Positions 35,499-44,861 of a stretch of DNA of 64,000 nucleotides are shown here, piece after piece. The translations under genes were made by a program, and so were the position numbers. The stretch's first letter is position 1, and each line of letters begins with the position of its first letter. The DNA comes from Methylorubrum rhodesianum (lineage in GTDB: Bacteria > Pseudomonadota > Alphaproteobacteria > Rhizobiales > Beijerinckiaceae): assembly GCF_014199985.1 (NCBI RefSeq), contig NZ_JACHOS010000021.1, forward strand, positions 43,069 through 107,068. Direction: 5' to 3'. Under the pieces are notes generated by a model, which saw only the letters and a program-made list of their open reading frames with translations, made no database searches and was not told where the DNA came from.

Positions 35499-35548
35499 CC
35501 GGCATTTTCGTCGTCCAAGGGTGGTCAGCGTTCCGGGCAGGCTGCGGC

Positions 35549-35782
35549 TCAGCAGCAGCGGAAGCCCGACGTATTGCCGACCCCGAAGCGGGCGTTCTCG
35601 CGATTGCGGAAGAACTCGCGCTCCGTCATCGGCGTCTGGTCAGGATGGGTCTTGCTGATATGCGCGACATAGGTCCCGTAATCGCCCTGACCCACCATCA
35701 GCCGCGCGCCGTCGCAGACGCACTTGTTGAAGGCCCGGAGGCGATCGCGAAAGCTCTGAGACGATGCAGCGGTGCCGGTCAT
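35549..35782 (-). CDS. YbdD/YjiX family small protein
   Basis: A 77-residue protein of the DUF466/YbdD group. It contains FNKCVCDGARLMVGQGDYGT, then YVAHISKTHPDQTPMTEREF and a C-terminal GFRCC. These short proteins are nearly always encoded right after CstA-type transporters and are thought to assist them. Here the gap to the cstA stop is 7 bases. The cysteines at both ends are conserved in the family. Confidence 0.9.
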   Translation of the reverse strand: MTGTAASSQSFRDRLRAFNKCVCDGARLMVGQGDYGTYVAHISKTHPDQTPMTEREFFRNRENARFGVGNTSGFRCC

Positions 35783-35789
35783 GTCGGCC

Positions 35790-37847
35790 TCACTCAGCCG
35801 GTGCGAGGTTCGGATCGGCTTCGAGCGCCGTCCAGCGGTCGGCGCGGTAGGCCTTGACGCAGGCCATCACCCCGAAGACGACGATCGCCACGACGAGGCC
35901 GACGAACATCACGGCGAGCGCCGCGTCGATGCGGTCGTTGAAGACGATCTTGTGCATGTCGTCCATGCTCTTGGCCGGTGCCAGCACCTTGCCCTCGGCG
36001 ATCGCCTTCGCGAACCGGTCCGCATGGCTGAGGAAGCCGATCTTCGGGTCGGGCGAGAAGATCTTCTGCCAGCCGGCGGTGAGGGTGCAGATGCACAGCC
36101 ACACGGTCGGGATGATCGTGACGAAGGCGTAGCGCTCGCGCTTCATCTTGAAGATCACCACGGTCGCCAGGGTCAGCGCCACTGCGGCCAGCATCTGGTT
36201 CGAGATGCCGAACAGGGGCCACAGGGTGTAGATGCCGCCGAGGGGATCGGTGACGCCCTGGTGGAGGAAGAAGCCCCAGGCGCCGACGCAGAGGGCGGTC
36301 GCGACCACGCTCGGCCCCCAGGACGCAGTGTCCTTGAAGGTCGGCGAGATCAGGCCGAGCAGGTCCTGCAGCATGAAGCGCCCGGCGCGGGTGCCGGCAT
36401 CCACCGCGGTCAGGATGAACAACGCCTCGAACAGAATCGCGAAGTGGTACCAGAAGGCCATCATCGTCTTGCCGCCGATGGCCGACGAGATGATGTGGGC
36501 CATGCCGACCGCAAGCGTCGGGGCGCCGCCGGTGCGGGAGATGATCGAGTGCTCGCCGACATCCTTGGCGGTCTGGGCGATCACGTCCGCGCCGACGGGG
36601 AAGCCGAGCGCCGTCACCGCCGCCGCCGCGCTCTCGGGGGTGGTGCCGACGAGGCCGCCCGGCGAGTTCATGGTGAAGTAGATGCCCGGCTCGATGACGC
36701 AGGCGGCGACCAGCGCCATGATCGCCACGAAGCTCTCCATCAGCATGCCGCCGTAGCCGATGAAGCGGGTGTCGAGTTCGTTGTCGACGAGCTTGGGCGT
36801 CGTGCCCGACGAGATCAGGGCATGGAAGCCCGAGACCGCGCCGCAGGCGATGGTGATGAACAGGAACGGGAACAGGGAGCCGGCCCAGACCGGACCGGTG
36901 CCGTCCACGAACTTCGTCATCGCCGGCATCTGCATGTGCGGCGCCACGAAGACGATGCCGATGGCCAGCCCGACGATGGTGCCGATCTTGAGGAAGGTCG
37001 AGAGATAGTCGCGCGGGGCGAGCAGCAGCCAGACCGGGAGGATCGCGGCGACGAAGCCGTAGCCGATCAGCATCCAGGTGAGCTGCACGCCGGTGAAGGT
37101 GAAGGCCGGGCCCCAGTACGGGTCGGCGGCGATCTGGCCGCCGTAGACGATGGCGGCCATGAGCAGGACGAAGCCGATGATCGAGACCTCGCCGACCTTA
37201 CCCGGCCTGATGTAGCGGGCATAAAGACCCATCAGCAGGGCGATCGGGATCGTCGCGCCGACGGTGAAGGTGCCCCAGGGGCTCTCGGCCAGCGCCTTGA
37301 CCACCACCATCGCCAGCACGGCGAGCAGGATGACCATGATCATGAAGGTGCCGAACAGGGCGATCACGCCGGGGATCACCCCGAGTTCGGCCCGGATCAG
37401 CTCGCCGAGCGAGCGCCCGTCGCGGCGCATCGAGATGAACAGGATCATGAAATCCTGCACTGCGCCCGCGAGCACGACGCCGGCGAGGATCCACAGCATG
37501 CCGGGCAGGTAGCCCATCTGCGCCGCGAGGACCGGGCCGACCAGCGGGCCGGCACCGGCAATGGCCGCGAAGTGGTGGCCGAACAGCACCGACTTGTTGG
37601 TGGGAACGTAGTCGAGGCCGTCGTTGTGGCGATGAGCCGGCGTCTCGCGCTTCGGGTCGAGGCGCATGACGTTGTCGGCGATGTAGAGGGAGTAGTAGCG
37701 GTAGGCGATGAGGTAGACGCAGACTGCGGCGACCACGACCCACAGGGCGTTGATCGGCTCGCCCCTCTGTGTGGCGACCACCGCCAGTGCCGCGGCACCC
37801 AATGCCCCGACGAGGGCCCAAGGCCCGTGTTTCTGTATCGCGCCCAT
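35790..37847 (-). CDS. cstA: carbon starvation protein, CstA-type peptide/pyruvate transporter
   Basis: A 685-residue inner-membrane protein with about sixteen hydrophobic segments. Family motifs include RHNDGLDYVPTNKSVLFGHH, then FAAIAGAGPLVGPVLAAQMG, FMILFISMRRDGRSLGELI and SSGTTPKLVDNELDTRFIGY. CstA-type carriers take up peptides or pyruvate when carbon is short. The start at 37845-37847 (MGAIQKHGPWALVG) has gtgaggcg before it and puts the first membrane helix at once. A longer frame to 37982 is unlikely. The gene forms an operon with the YbdD-like gene. Confidence 0.95.
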   Translation of the reverse strand: MGAIQKHGPWALVGALGAAALAVVATQRGEPINALWVVVAAVCVYLIAYRYYSLYIADNVMRLDPKRETPAHRHNDGLDYVPTNKSVLFGHHFAAIAGAGPLVGPVLAAQMGYLPGMLWILAGVVLAGAVQDFMILFISMRRDGRSLGELIRAELGVIPGVIALFGTFMIMVILLAVLAMVVVKALAESPWGTFTVGATIPIALLMGLYARYIRPGKVGEVSIIGFVLLMAAIVYGGQIAADPYWGPAFTFTGVQLTWMLIGYGFVAAILPVWLLLAPRDYLSTFLKIGTIVGLAIGIVFVAPHMQMPAMTKFVDGTGPVWAGSLFPFLFITIACGAVSGFHALISSGTTPKLVDNELDTRFIGYGGMLMESFVAIMALVAACVIEPGIYFTMNSPGGLVGTTPESAAAAVTALGFPVGADVIAQTAKDVGEHSIISRTGGAPTLAVGMAHIISSAIGGKTMMAFWYHFAILFEALFILTAVDAGTRAGRFMLQDLLGLISPTFKDTASWGPSVVATALCVGAWGFFLHQGVTDPLGGIYTLWPLFGISNQMLAAVALTLATVVIFKMKRERYAFVTIIPTVWLCICTLTAGWQKIFSPDPKIGFLSHADRFAKAIAEGKVLAPAKSMDDMHKIVFNDRIDAALAVMFVGLVVAIVVFGVMACVKAYRADRWTALEADPNLAPAE

Positions 37848-38142
37848 GCGACGCCTCACTCCGTCATTGGCCGCATTCTTGATGCAGGCGGCCTTACACG
37901 GTTCTGTTTGGCGCAATTTTTCCTGCGATGCCAGTTGCGGGGAACACACAGGCCCGCGTTCGATCGGCGTCCGCAGTAACATCTATGATGATGCGTCACC
38001 CCTCCCGTTGGATGAGATTGGTGCCTTGGCAGCGGCGCTGGCGAGCGTCTCAAGTGGGTGATCGACTGGCGAACGGAGCCGGTCGTTCGGAGCGCCGCCT
38101 GAGCTCTGCGCTCCGCTGCGGGTCACGGGTAGGCTTGGCGCC

Positions 38143-38769
38143 TCAATCGAGGACGATCACCCGGTTGGGCAGCTGGTTGTCGCTATGGGAGCCGGGCAGC
38201 TCGGCCTTCAGCACCGCCCCGACCCGTTCCACCGCCGCGACGAGTCCTTCGCCGAGCGCGTCGCGCCCGGCGGCGCTGAGCAGATCGGAGACGATGGCGC
38301 GCCACTGCGCCTCCTCGACGCGGGAGCGCACCCCCTTGTCGGCCACGACTTCGGCGTAGCGCTCGGCCAGCGCGACGTAGACCAGCACCCCGGTGCGCCC
38401 CCGCGTTCCGGTGAGACCGTGAGCGAAGAATTCCCGGCGGGCGGCAGCGTGCGCCCGCTCGCGGCGCCAGCGCCGTGGCGTCAGCGCGATGCGCAGGCTC
38501 TCGTTCAGGGTCAGCAGCAGGGTCGCGAGCACGCCGACCGCCTGGGCCAGCGCGATCTGCCCGGCGCCGAGATCGGTGAGCAGGATCAACGGCCAGGGAA
38601 GGGCGAGGGCGACCACCAGCGCGAGGGCCAGGCCGGGGGAGCGGTAGAGCCCGGCGCGGGCGGCCACGAGCACGATGATCTCGCCCGCGGTGCCGGCCTC
38701 CGCCCGGCCGATCGCCGCGGCGATCCGCTCCCGCTCGGCCATATCGAGGATTCGCGCGCTACCAGTCAC
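38143..38769 (-). CDS. TPM domain membrane protein
   Basis: A 208-residue protein with a TPM domain split by two membrane segments (LALALVVALALPWPLILL and a second hydrophobic stretch just after). The catalytic-type N-terminus reads ERERIAAAIGRAEAGTAGEI. The later part has TGVLVYVALAERYAEVVADK, a standard TPM pattern. It overlaps the preceding gene by 11 bases and is the last gene of the LemA-TPM-TPM operon. TPM domains have been proposed to act in membrane protein turnover and photosystem repair; the role here is unknown. Confidence 0.87.
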   Translation of the reverse strand: MTGSARILDMAERERIAAAIGRAEAGTAGEIIVLVAARAGLYRSPGLALALVVALALPWPLILLTDLGAGQIALAQAVGVLATLLLTLNESLRIALTPRRWRRERAHAAARREFFAHGLTGTRGRTGVLVYVALAERYAEVVADKGVRSRVEEAQWRAIVSDLLSAAGRDALGEGLVAAVERVGAVLKAELPGSHSDNQLPNRVIVLD

Positions 38770-39544
38770 CGGAGGCCCCCCCGCCGCCGAACGAACCGCC
38801 CCCGCCGGAAAAGCCGCCGCCGCCGTCCGAGAAGCCGCCGCTCCATCCGCCCGACGGTCCCGGTATGACCACGAAGCCGCCGCCGCGGCCTCCGCGTCCG
38901 CCCCCGCTCATTCGCGTCAGCACGACGACGAGGGCGATGATGACGATGATCCAGAAGATCACCGTGACGGGATCGACCGCGTCCGCCCGCACCGGCGCCC
39001 GGCGCTGCCACTCGTCGGCATCGCCCGCGAGGATCGGCAGGATGGCGTCGACCCCGGCCTCGATCCCGCCGGAAAAGTCCCCTTGGCGGAAGCGGGGCGT
39101 GATCGCGCTGGTGATGATGGTCTTCGACAGCGCGTCGGTGAGCGCCCCTTCGAGCCCGTAGCCGACCTCGATCCGGACCTTGCGCTCCTTCGGCGCCACC
39201 AGCAGCAGCACGCCGTTATTGGTCTTCTTCTGGCCGATGCCCCAGCTCCGGGCGAGACGGTTGGCGTAGTCCTCGATCGTGAGATCCTGAAGGCTCGGCA
39301 CGGTGGCGACGACGAGCTGGTCGCCGGTCCTGTCCTCGTGCACCTTGATCTTGCCGTCGATCCGCGTCCGCGCCTCAGGCGAGAGGATGCCGGCCGCGTC
39401 CACCACCCGTCCCGTGAGCTTGGGGAAATCGGGATCGGCCGCGGCAGCGAGCCCGGCGAGGATGGCCCAGATCAGGCATGCGAGCGACAGGACCGGCAGC
39501 ACGCCGGCCGCAGGGCGCCGAGCGATCCGGCCGGGACGTGTCAT
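38759..39544 (-). CDS. YgcG-like TPM domain protein, membrane anchored
   Basis: A 261-residue exported protein with a signal peptide (ending near LAAAAD). A TPM domain includes LTGRVVDAAGILSPEARTRI, then WGIGQKKTNNGVLLLVAPKE and RKVRIEVGYGLEGALTDA. A membrane helix (VIFWIIVIIALVVVL) and a Gly/Ser-rich tail ending ASGDW follow. This matches YgcG proteins, which accompany LemA. Three possible starts (GTG, GTG, ATG) lie in a row; the ATG at 39542-39544 is chosen. It is 24 bases downstream of lemA and overlaps the next gene. Confidence 0.9.
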   Translation of the reverse strand: MTRPGRIARRPAAGVLPVLSLACLIWAILAGLAAAADPDFPKLTGRVVDAAGILSPEARTRIDGKIKVHEDRTGDQLVVATVPSLQDLTIEDYANRLARSWGIGQKKTNNGVLLLVAPKERKVRIEVGYGLEGALTDALSKTIITSAITPRFRQGDFSGGIEAGVDAILPILAGDADEWQRRAPVRADAVDPVTVIFWIIVIIALVVVLTRMSGGGRGGRGGGFVVIPGPSGGWSGGFSDGGGGFSGGGGSFGGGGASGDW

Positions 39545-39568
39545 CACCACGGAGGCACGCGCCGGGGG

Positions 39569-40204
39569 CTAGAACTTCACGTTCGGTGCGCGCTCGGCGC
39601 CCGGCGTCGAGGTGAAGGTCTCCATCGGCTTGGCTTCGGGATAGAACCACGAGGCGATCCAGCGGCCGGGGATGGTGCGGATCTCGGTGTTGTAGGCCTG
39701 GACCGCCTGAATGTAGTCGCGCCGCGCCACGGCGATCCGGTTCTCCGTGCCCTCGAGCTGCGACTGCAGGGCCAGGAAGTTCTGGTTGGACTTGAGATCA
39801 GGATAGGCCTCGACCGAGGCGAGGAGCCGCCCGAGCGCCCCCGAGAGCTGGTTCTGAGCGTCCTGGAACTGCTTGAACTTCTCTGGGTCGTTGACCGTCG
39901 AGGCATCGACCAGCACGCTGGTCGCCTTGGCCCGGGCTTCCGTCACCCGGGTGAGCGTTTCCTGTTCCTGCTTGGCGTAGCCCTTCACGGTCTCGACGAG
40001 GTTCGGGATCAGGTCGGCCCGGCGCTGGTACTGGTTCTGCACCTCGCTCCAGGCGGATTTCGCCTGCTCCTCCAGGCTCGGCACCCGGTTGATTGCGCCG
40101 CAGCCCGAGAGACAGGTCGCCAGCCAGAGCGCGGCGAGCGCGGACATGATCCGTCCAAGCACGCTGGTGCGGGCGGGCGCCGCGGGGCTGAAGGCGAGGG
40201 ACAT
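39569..40204 (-). CDS. lemA: LemA family lipoprotein
   Basis: A 211-residue protein with an N-terminal signal and lipobox LSGC at about residue 36. The LemA coiled helices follow: EVQNQYQRRADLIPNLVETV, then YAKQEQETLTRVTEARAKAT and NQNFLALQSQLEGTENRIAV. It ends in RWIASWFYPEAKPM. LemA and TPM proteins form conserved operons of uncertain function in the envelope. The frame is open further upstream, but the start at 40202-40204 gives the proper signal. It is divergent from the SelW-like gene. Confidence 0.92.
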   Translation of the reverse strand: MSLAFSPAAPARTSVLGRIMSALAALWLATCLSGCGAINRVPSLEEQAKSAWSEVQNQYQRRADLIPNLVETVKGYAKQEQETLTRVTEARAKATSVLVDASTVNDPEKFKQFQDAQNQLSGALGRLLASVEAYPDLKSNQNFLALQSQLEGTENRIAVARRDYIQAVQAYNTEIRTIPGRWIASWFYPEAKPMETFTSTPGAERAPNVKF

Positions 40205-40355
40205 GGCGGGCGATCTCCGGAGCGAGCTTGGCGGCAGGGGCTGCTGCGGGAGATAGGGGGCGCGGACCGCGGCGGGAAGGGTCGGATTCGGCGTGAGCGC
40301 TCCTCTTCCGTCCCTCGCTTGACAATCCGCCTCCGATTGCGGCGGCGTACCCGTC

Positions 40356-40670
40356 ATGAACGATGCGCCCGCTCCTGCTCCCGCTCGTCCCCGCATCACC
40401 ATCACCTACTGCACGCAGTGCCAGTGGCTCCTGCGTGCGGCGTGGATGGCGCAGGAGCTCCTCTCGACCTTCCGCGACGATCTCGGCGAGGTCGCCCTCC
40501 GCCCCGGGACGGGCGGAGTGTTCGTGATCGAGGTCGAGTCCGAGGTCATCTGGGAGCGCGTGCGCGACGGCGGCTTCCCCGATGTGAAGGCGCTCAAGCA
40601 GCGGGTGCGCGACCGGCTCGATCCGGGGCGGGATCTCGGTCACGTCGATCGGCCGAGGCAGGAGGACTGA
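40356..40670 (+). CDS. SelT/SelW/SelH family (Rdx) protein
   Basis: A 104-residue thioredoxin-fold protein with the redox motif CTQC in ITITYCTQCQWLLRAAWMAQ, followed by LLSTFRDDLGEVALRPGTGG and VFVIEVESEVIWERVRDGGF. This is the bacterial selenoprotein W-like family with cysteine in place of selenocysteine. Its partner is not known. It begins inside the long frame upstream of lemA but in divergent orientation, so the two share a promoter region of about 150 bases. Confidence 0.9.
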   Translation: MNDAPAPAPARPRITITYCTQCQWLLRAAWMAQELLSTFRDDLGEVALRPGTGGVFVIEVESEVIWERVRDGGFPDVKALKQRVRDRLDPGRDLGHVDRPRQED

Positions 40671-40769
40671 GGCGGGGCAGTTGGCACGCGGCCCCGCGGT
40701 GGGGCATGATGGGCGGGCGCCACCCTCAAAATCCTTCGTGCGAAGCCGCGGGACGCCTTGATCCGACGC

Positions 40770-42911
40770 ATGCTCTCCCGGCTCGGCCAGCGTGGCTTCT
40801 CCACGCAGTTCTACCTGATCATGCTCGTGATCGCGCTGATCGGTCCGGGCCTGATCTTCACCGCGATCCTGCTGACCCGCTACGCCGCCACCGAGCGCGC
40901 CCGCTTCGAGCAGGACGCCCGGGAGAATGTGCGCGGGATCGCCCTGTCGATCGACCGCGACACAGCCGGGCTGGTCTCGGTGCTGCAGACGCTCGCCACC
41001 TCGCCGCGGCTCAAGGACGGCGAGTTCGCCAATTTCGAGAATCAGGCCCGGTTGGTGCGCGAGGCGATCGGCCTCGATCTCGTGCTGCGCCGTCCGGACG
41101 GGCAGCAGATCGTCAACACGGCCCTGAAACCCGGGGCGCCCCTGCCGGTAACCACCTTGCCGATCGACCGCGAACTGATCGACAGCGGGCAGCGCTCGAT
41201 GGTGACGGGATATCTCGCGGGGGCGATGCCGGATCAGGCGCATTACGTCGTCGCGGTGCCCGTGCGGATCGACGATGGCGTCGCGTTCATCCTCAGCTTC
41301 GCCGTGCCCTTGAATCGCATCGCGGGCATCCTCGCCCGCGAGCAGGTCCGGGGCTGGGTCACGGGCGTCTCGGACCGTGACGCCATCGTGCTCGCGCGCC
41401 TGCCCGAGATGCCGGGCGTGGTGGGGCAGCCCCGGCTCGCCACCCTGCGCCAGACGATGACGGGCACGCCCGGCGTCTGGGAGGGGCGCGACCGCAATTT
41501 CAAGCCCGTCACCGTGGTCGAGGCGCGCTCGCGGCTCAACGGCTGGACCGTGGGGGCGAGCATCCCGCGTGAGCTGGTCGATGCGCGGCTGCGGCGCTGG
41601 ATCTGGGCCTTCGGCGGCTTCGGACTTCTCGTGCTCGCCACCTCCTCGGTGCTCGCCGTTCATCTCTGGTCACGGGTCTCGAAGCCGCTGCGCCAGCTCG
41701 CAGCATCGGGGCCGGCACTCGCCCGCGGGCAGGCGATCCCGCGGGTCGCCTCGCCGATCCACGAGATCCGCCGCCTCGCCGACGTGCTCTCGGAAGCCTC
41801 CCTGCGGCTGCGCACCCGCTCCGAGGAGCGCGACCGGGCGCTCGCCGAGACCCAGCGCGGCCTCGCGGCCCTGCGCGAGAGCGAGGCGCGCTTCCGCCAC
41901 ATGGCCGATTCGGCGCCGGCCCTGATCTGGATGACCGACGAGACCGGCGAAGTGGTCTTCGCCAACATGCATTTCGATCATCTGTTCGGCCGCCCCGCCA
42001 CGGAGATGGCCGGCGGCGGCTGGGAATCGATCGTGCATCCGCCGGATCTGCCGGCCTTCCGCGCGACGTTCCAGGAGGCATTCGAGCACCGCCACCCGTT
42101 CCGGGCCGAGATGCGGGTGATCGATCGCAACGGCGAGATCCGCTGGCTGCGCTGCGAGGGCGTGCCGCGGCTCGACGATCACGGCACCTTCCTCGGCTTC
42201 ACCGGGTGCAACGTCGATGTCACCGACGCCAAGCGGGCCGAGGAGCATCTGCGCCTGCTCATCAACGAGTTGAACCACCGGGTGAAAAACACGCTCGCCA
42301 CCGTGCAGTCGATCGCCATGCAATCCCTGCGCGGGCTCGACGGCGAGGAGGCGCAGGTGGCCAAGGCCGCCTTCGAGGCGCGGCTGCTGGCGCTCGCCCG
42401 CGCCCACGACGTGCTGACCCGCGAGAGCTGGGAGGGCGCCGAACTGAAGACGGTGGTGGCCGACGCGATCCGCCCGCTGGAGGCCGCCGACGGCGAGGCT
42501 TCGCGCTTCGCCGTCTCGGGCCCGCGCCTGCGGCTCGCGCCGCGGCTGGCTCTGTCGATCGCCATGGCCCTGCACGAACTCGGTACCAACGCCGTGAAGT
42601 ACGGAGCACTCTCCAGGGAGGGCGGACGGGTCACGATCACCTGGACCGTACAGCGCCGGCCGGAACTCTCCCTTTCCCTGCGCTGGAGCGAGAGCGGCGG
42701 CCCGCCGGTCACGCCGCCGACACGGCGCGGCTTCGGCTCGCGCCTGATCGAGCGCAGCCTCGCCCGCGAACTCGCCGGCAAGGTCGAACTGCTCTACGAG
42801 CCCGACGGCGTGGTCTGCACGATCGAGGCGCCGGTGCCGCCGCCGGGCCTGCTCGAGCGGAAGGGGGGCACGCAGCTTGCCGCCACGAAGCCGCTGCCGC
42901 TCGCGGGGTGA
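40770..42911 (+). CDS. HWE-type sensor histidine kinase with PAS domain
   Basis: A 713-residue membrane kinase. Two membrane helices (about residues 14-36 and 276-298) flank a periplasmic sensor of about 240 residues. A HAMP-like linker and a PAS domain follow (DSAPALIWMTDETGEVVFAN, around residue 385). The kinase core has LLINELNHRVKNTLATVQSI with the phospho-acceptor His, and MALHELGTNAVKYGALS, the HWE-subfamily N-box. No response regulator is encoded nearby. HWE kinases are typical of Rhizobiales, often in general stress or light sensing. A TTG at 40758 is an alternative start. Confidence 0.93.
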   Translation: MLSRLGQRGFSTQFYLIMLVIALIGPGLIFTAILLTRYAATERARFEQDARENVRGIALSIDRDTAGLVSVLQTLATSPRLKDGEFANFENQARLVREAIGLDLVLRRPDGQQIVNTALKPGAPLPVTTLPIDRELIDSGQRSMVTGYLAGAMPDQAHYVVAVPVRIDDGVAFILSFAVPLNRIAGILAREQVRGWVTGVSDRDAIVLARLPEMPGVVGQPRLATLRQTMTGTPGVWEGRDRNFKPVTVVEARSRLNGWTVGASIPRELVDARLRRWIWAFGGFGLLVLATSSVLAVHLWSRVSKPLRQLAASGPALARGQAIPRVASPIHEIRRLADVLSEASLRLRTRSEERDRALAETQRGLAALRESEARFRHMADSAPALIWMTDETGEVVFANMHFDHLFGRPATEMAGGGWESIVHPPDLPAFRATFQEAFEHRHPFRAEMRVIDRNGEIRWLRCEGVPRLDDHGTFLGFTGCNVDVTDAKRAEEHLRLLINELNHRVKNTLATVQSIAMQSLRGLDGEEAQVAKAAFEARLLALARAHDVLTRESWEGAELKTVVADAIRPLEAADGEASRFAVSGPRLRLAPRLALSIAMALHELGTNAVKYGALSREGGRVTITWTVQRRPELSLSLRWSESGGPPVTPPTRRGFGSRLIERSLARELAGKVELLYEPDGVVCTIEAPVPPPGLLERKGGTQLAATKPLPLAG

Positions 42912-42969
42912 GGGTGATGCCCGCCGCCCGCCGCGGGCTCATCCGGAGCGTGGTCGACGGGAGCGCCCG

Positions 42970-43806
42970 TTACTGGAACGTCATCGGATCCGGCCCGATC
43001 CGTCCATCGGCCCGGTCGAGCCCGGCGATGGCCGCGTGATCCTCGCTGGTGAGGGCGAAACCGAACACGTCGATGTTCTCGTGCATCCGGGCCGGCGTCG
43101 CGGATTTCGGGATCGTCACGAAGCCGCTCTCGATGTGCCAGCGCAGCACCACCTGAGCCGGGCTGCGCCCGAGGCGATCGGCGATCCGGGTGATGACGGG
43201 CTCGTCCAGCACCTGGGCCTGCCCCAGCGGACTCCAGGCCTCCGTCACGATACCGAGCCGGGCATGGGCCGCGCGGAGGGTGCGCTGCTGGAAGCGGGGA
43301 TGCAGTTCGATCTGGTTGAGGGCCGGGGTGACCCCGGTCTCGCTCACGAGCCGGTCGAGCTGATCCTCGGTGAAGTTCGAGACGCCGATGGAGGCCGTGC
43401 GCCCCTCCTCGCGCAGGCGGATCAGGGCACGCCAGCTGTCGAGATAGAGGCCGCGGTCGGGGCAGGGCCAGTGGATCAGATAGAGGTCGATCTGCTCCAG
43501 GCCGAGCCGGGCGAGGCTTTCATCGAAGGCGCGAAGGGTCGCGTCGTAGCCCTGGCTGTCGTTCCACAGCTTCGTCGTCACGAACACATCAGGCCGGGGG
43601 ACCACGGTCTCGCGCAGGCCCCGCCCGACCCCGGCCTCATTGCCGTAGGCCGCGGCGGTGTCGATCGATCGGTAGCCGCTGCCGAGCGCCGTGCCGACCA
43701 GGGCGGGCGTCTGCGCCTGCTGCAGACGCCAGACGCCGAAGCCGAGCTGGGGGATGGACCGTCCGTCGTTGAGGGCGATCGGCGGAACGGGGTCGGGGGC
43801 TGTCAT
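42970..43806 (-). CDS. aldo/keto reductase
   Basis: A 278-residue NADPH-dependent reductase of the 2,5-diketo-D-gluconate reductase type. The catalytic tetrad is visible: Asp and Tyr in IDTAAAYGNEAGVG, Lys in VTTKLWNDSQG and His in LYLIHWPCPD. Later motifs are ASIGVSNFTEDQL, NQIELHPRFQQ and the cofactor-binding TIPKSATPARMHENIDVF. It probably reduces small aldehydes or keto sugars; the natural substrate is not clear. An upstream perfect palindrome at 43876-43892 may control it. The frame continues far upstream without start support; the ATG at 43804-43806 gives the family length. Confidence 0.94.
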   Translation of the reverse strand: MTAPDPVPPIALNDGRSIPQLGFGVWRLQQAQTPALVGTALGSGYRSIDTAAAYGNEAGVGRGLRETVVPRPDVFVTTKLWNDSQGYDATLRAFDESLARLGLEQIDLYLIHWPCPDRGLYLDSWRALIRLREEGRTASIGVSNFTEDQLDRLVSETGVTPALNQIELHPRFQQRTLRAAHARLGIVTEAWSPLGQAQVLDEPVITRIADRLGRSPAQVVLRWHIESGFVTIPKSATPARMHENIDVFGFALTSEDHAAIAGLDRADGRIGPDPMTFQ

Positions 43807-43875
43807 GGCGTCTTTGTTCTCATGCGCTGCCCGAGCGAAGAGCCGGGGGCGGGGCACGGAGAATCGGCATGATCT

Positions 43876-43892
43876 TGCCTGTCGTACAGGCA
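43876..43892. promoter_or_regulatory. 17-base perfect inverted repeat
   Basis: Arms tgcctgt (43876-43882) and acaggca (43886-43892) around cgt lie 70 bases before the aldo/keto reductase start and 67 bases past the Crp/Fnr stop. An operator is more likely than a terminator because no T-tract follows. Confidence 0.4.
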
Positions 43893-43958
43893 TCCTTCCG
43901 GGGGGGCAGGCCTGCGCGCGCGTCAGAGCCCGCGTCAGGATGGATGAGGAAGCCCGCC

Positions 43959-44750
43959 TCAGATCTCGCGCTGTGAACCGATCCGCAAGCCGTTCCCGCC
44001 CGCTTCGTGGTCGGGGGGCCGGATGAGGTGCAGATAGCTTGGGTCGAAATCGCAGAACGTCCGCAGGCGGCCCACATCCGGAATGTTCAGCCGGCGGTCC
44101 TTCAGCTGGATCAGCCCGGCCAAACGAAGGTCGCGCAGGATGCGGCTCACATGGATCGTCGTGATGCCGAGGATGTCGGCGAGCATCGGCTGGGTCAGGG
44201 GCAGCGGGCAGTCGTGCTCCCCGGCAGCACCGACGAGCTGCTGGCGCAGCAGCAACTCGCAGAACAGGTGGGCGATGCGCTTGTCGGCGGAGCGCTGGCC
44301 CATGCTGGCGAGCCATTCCCGCAGGATGCTCTCATCGACGAGGGTGGCCCACCAAAGGGCCCGGGCAAGGCGGGAATCGCGGAAGACCAGGGAGTCGATC
44401 CGCTCCTGTGGGATGTCGGCGACGGTGCAGGCGGTCAAGGCGGCGATGTAGTGGTCGGAGGGGCCGAGCACTACCGATTGCAGGTCGCAGAAATCGCCCG
44501 GCAGGAGCAGGCCGATGATCTGGCGCTGCCCGTCATCAATGAGCTTGTACCGGAAGGCGAAGCCTTCGAGGATGAGGTGGACGCCCGCCGCCACGTCGCC
44601 GGCCCGCACGATATCCTGCTGCGGCTCCAGGTTGCGATTGAACTTGGAGAAGTCGGCGAGAAGGGCTCGGTCCCCGGCATCGAGGTCCGGGCCGTGACGG
44701 AGACGGAGAATCAGAGGATTGCTGCGCGAGAGCGCCACGGTCGCATCCAT
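43959..44750 (-). CDS. Crp/Fnr family transcriptional regulator
   Basis: A 263-residue regulator. An N-terminal cyclic-nucleotide-binding-like barrel (FSKFNRNLEPQQDIVRAGDV, then LLLPGDFCDLQSVVLG) is followed by the long dimer helix. The HTH is LTQPMLADILGITTIHVSRI, with the recognition helix in TTIHVSRILRDLR. Cysteines are present (DFCDL, FCELLL), but there is no Fnr-type N-terminal cluster, so oxygen sensing by an iron-sulfur centre is unlikely. This type is common in Methylobacterium and Bradyrhizobium. Its target is unknown. Confidence 0.92.
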   Translation of the reverse strand: MDATVALSRSNPLILRLRHGPDLDAGDRALLADFSKFNRNLEPQQDIVRAGDVAAGVHLILEGFAFRYKLIDDGQRQIIGLLLPGDFCDLQSVVLGPSDHYIAALTACTVADIPQERIDSLVFRDSRLARALWWATLVDESILREWLASMGQRSADKRIAHLFCELLLRQQLVGAAGEHDCPLPLTQPMLADILGITTIHVSRILRDLRLAGLIQLKDRRLNIPDVGRLRTFCDFDPSYLHLIRPPDHEAGGNGLRIGSQREI

Positions 44751-44861
44751 GGACGCTCAACGCGGAACGCTCGGTTCCGTGCCATCAAAAATGCGACGAG
44801 GCGTTACGGGCAACCGCTCTTGTTGGGGTGGTGTTCCCGCCGGCCCGGATTCCTCCGGATC

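Larger units (their letters stand above)
34988..35548. other. intergenic region with palindrome and terminator
   Basis: No supported gene in 561 bases. It contains the DUF898 promoter region, a perfect 12-base palindrome (35130-35141) and the long hairpin at 35465-35498. Confidence 0.5.

Noticed and set aside
35772..37979. Long open frame antisense to cstA
   Set aside because: Shadow frame of a membrane protein gene; no recognisable motif, His/Asp-rich composition.
40758..40769. TTG start for the HWE kinase
   Set aside because: The ATG twelve bases on is more usual and the first membrane helix begins soon after either; kept only as an alternative.
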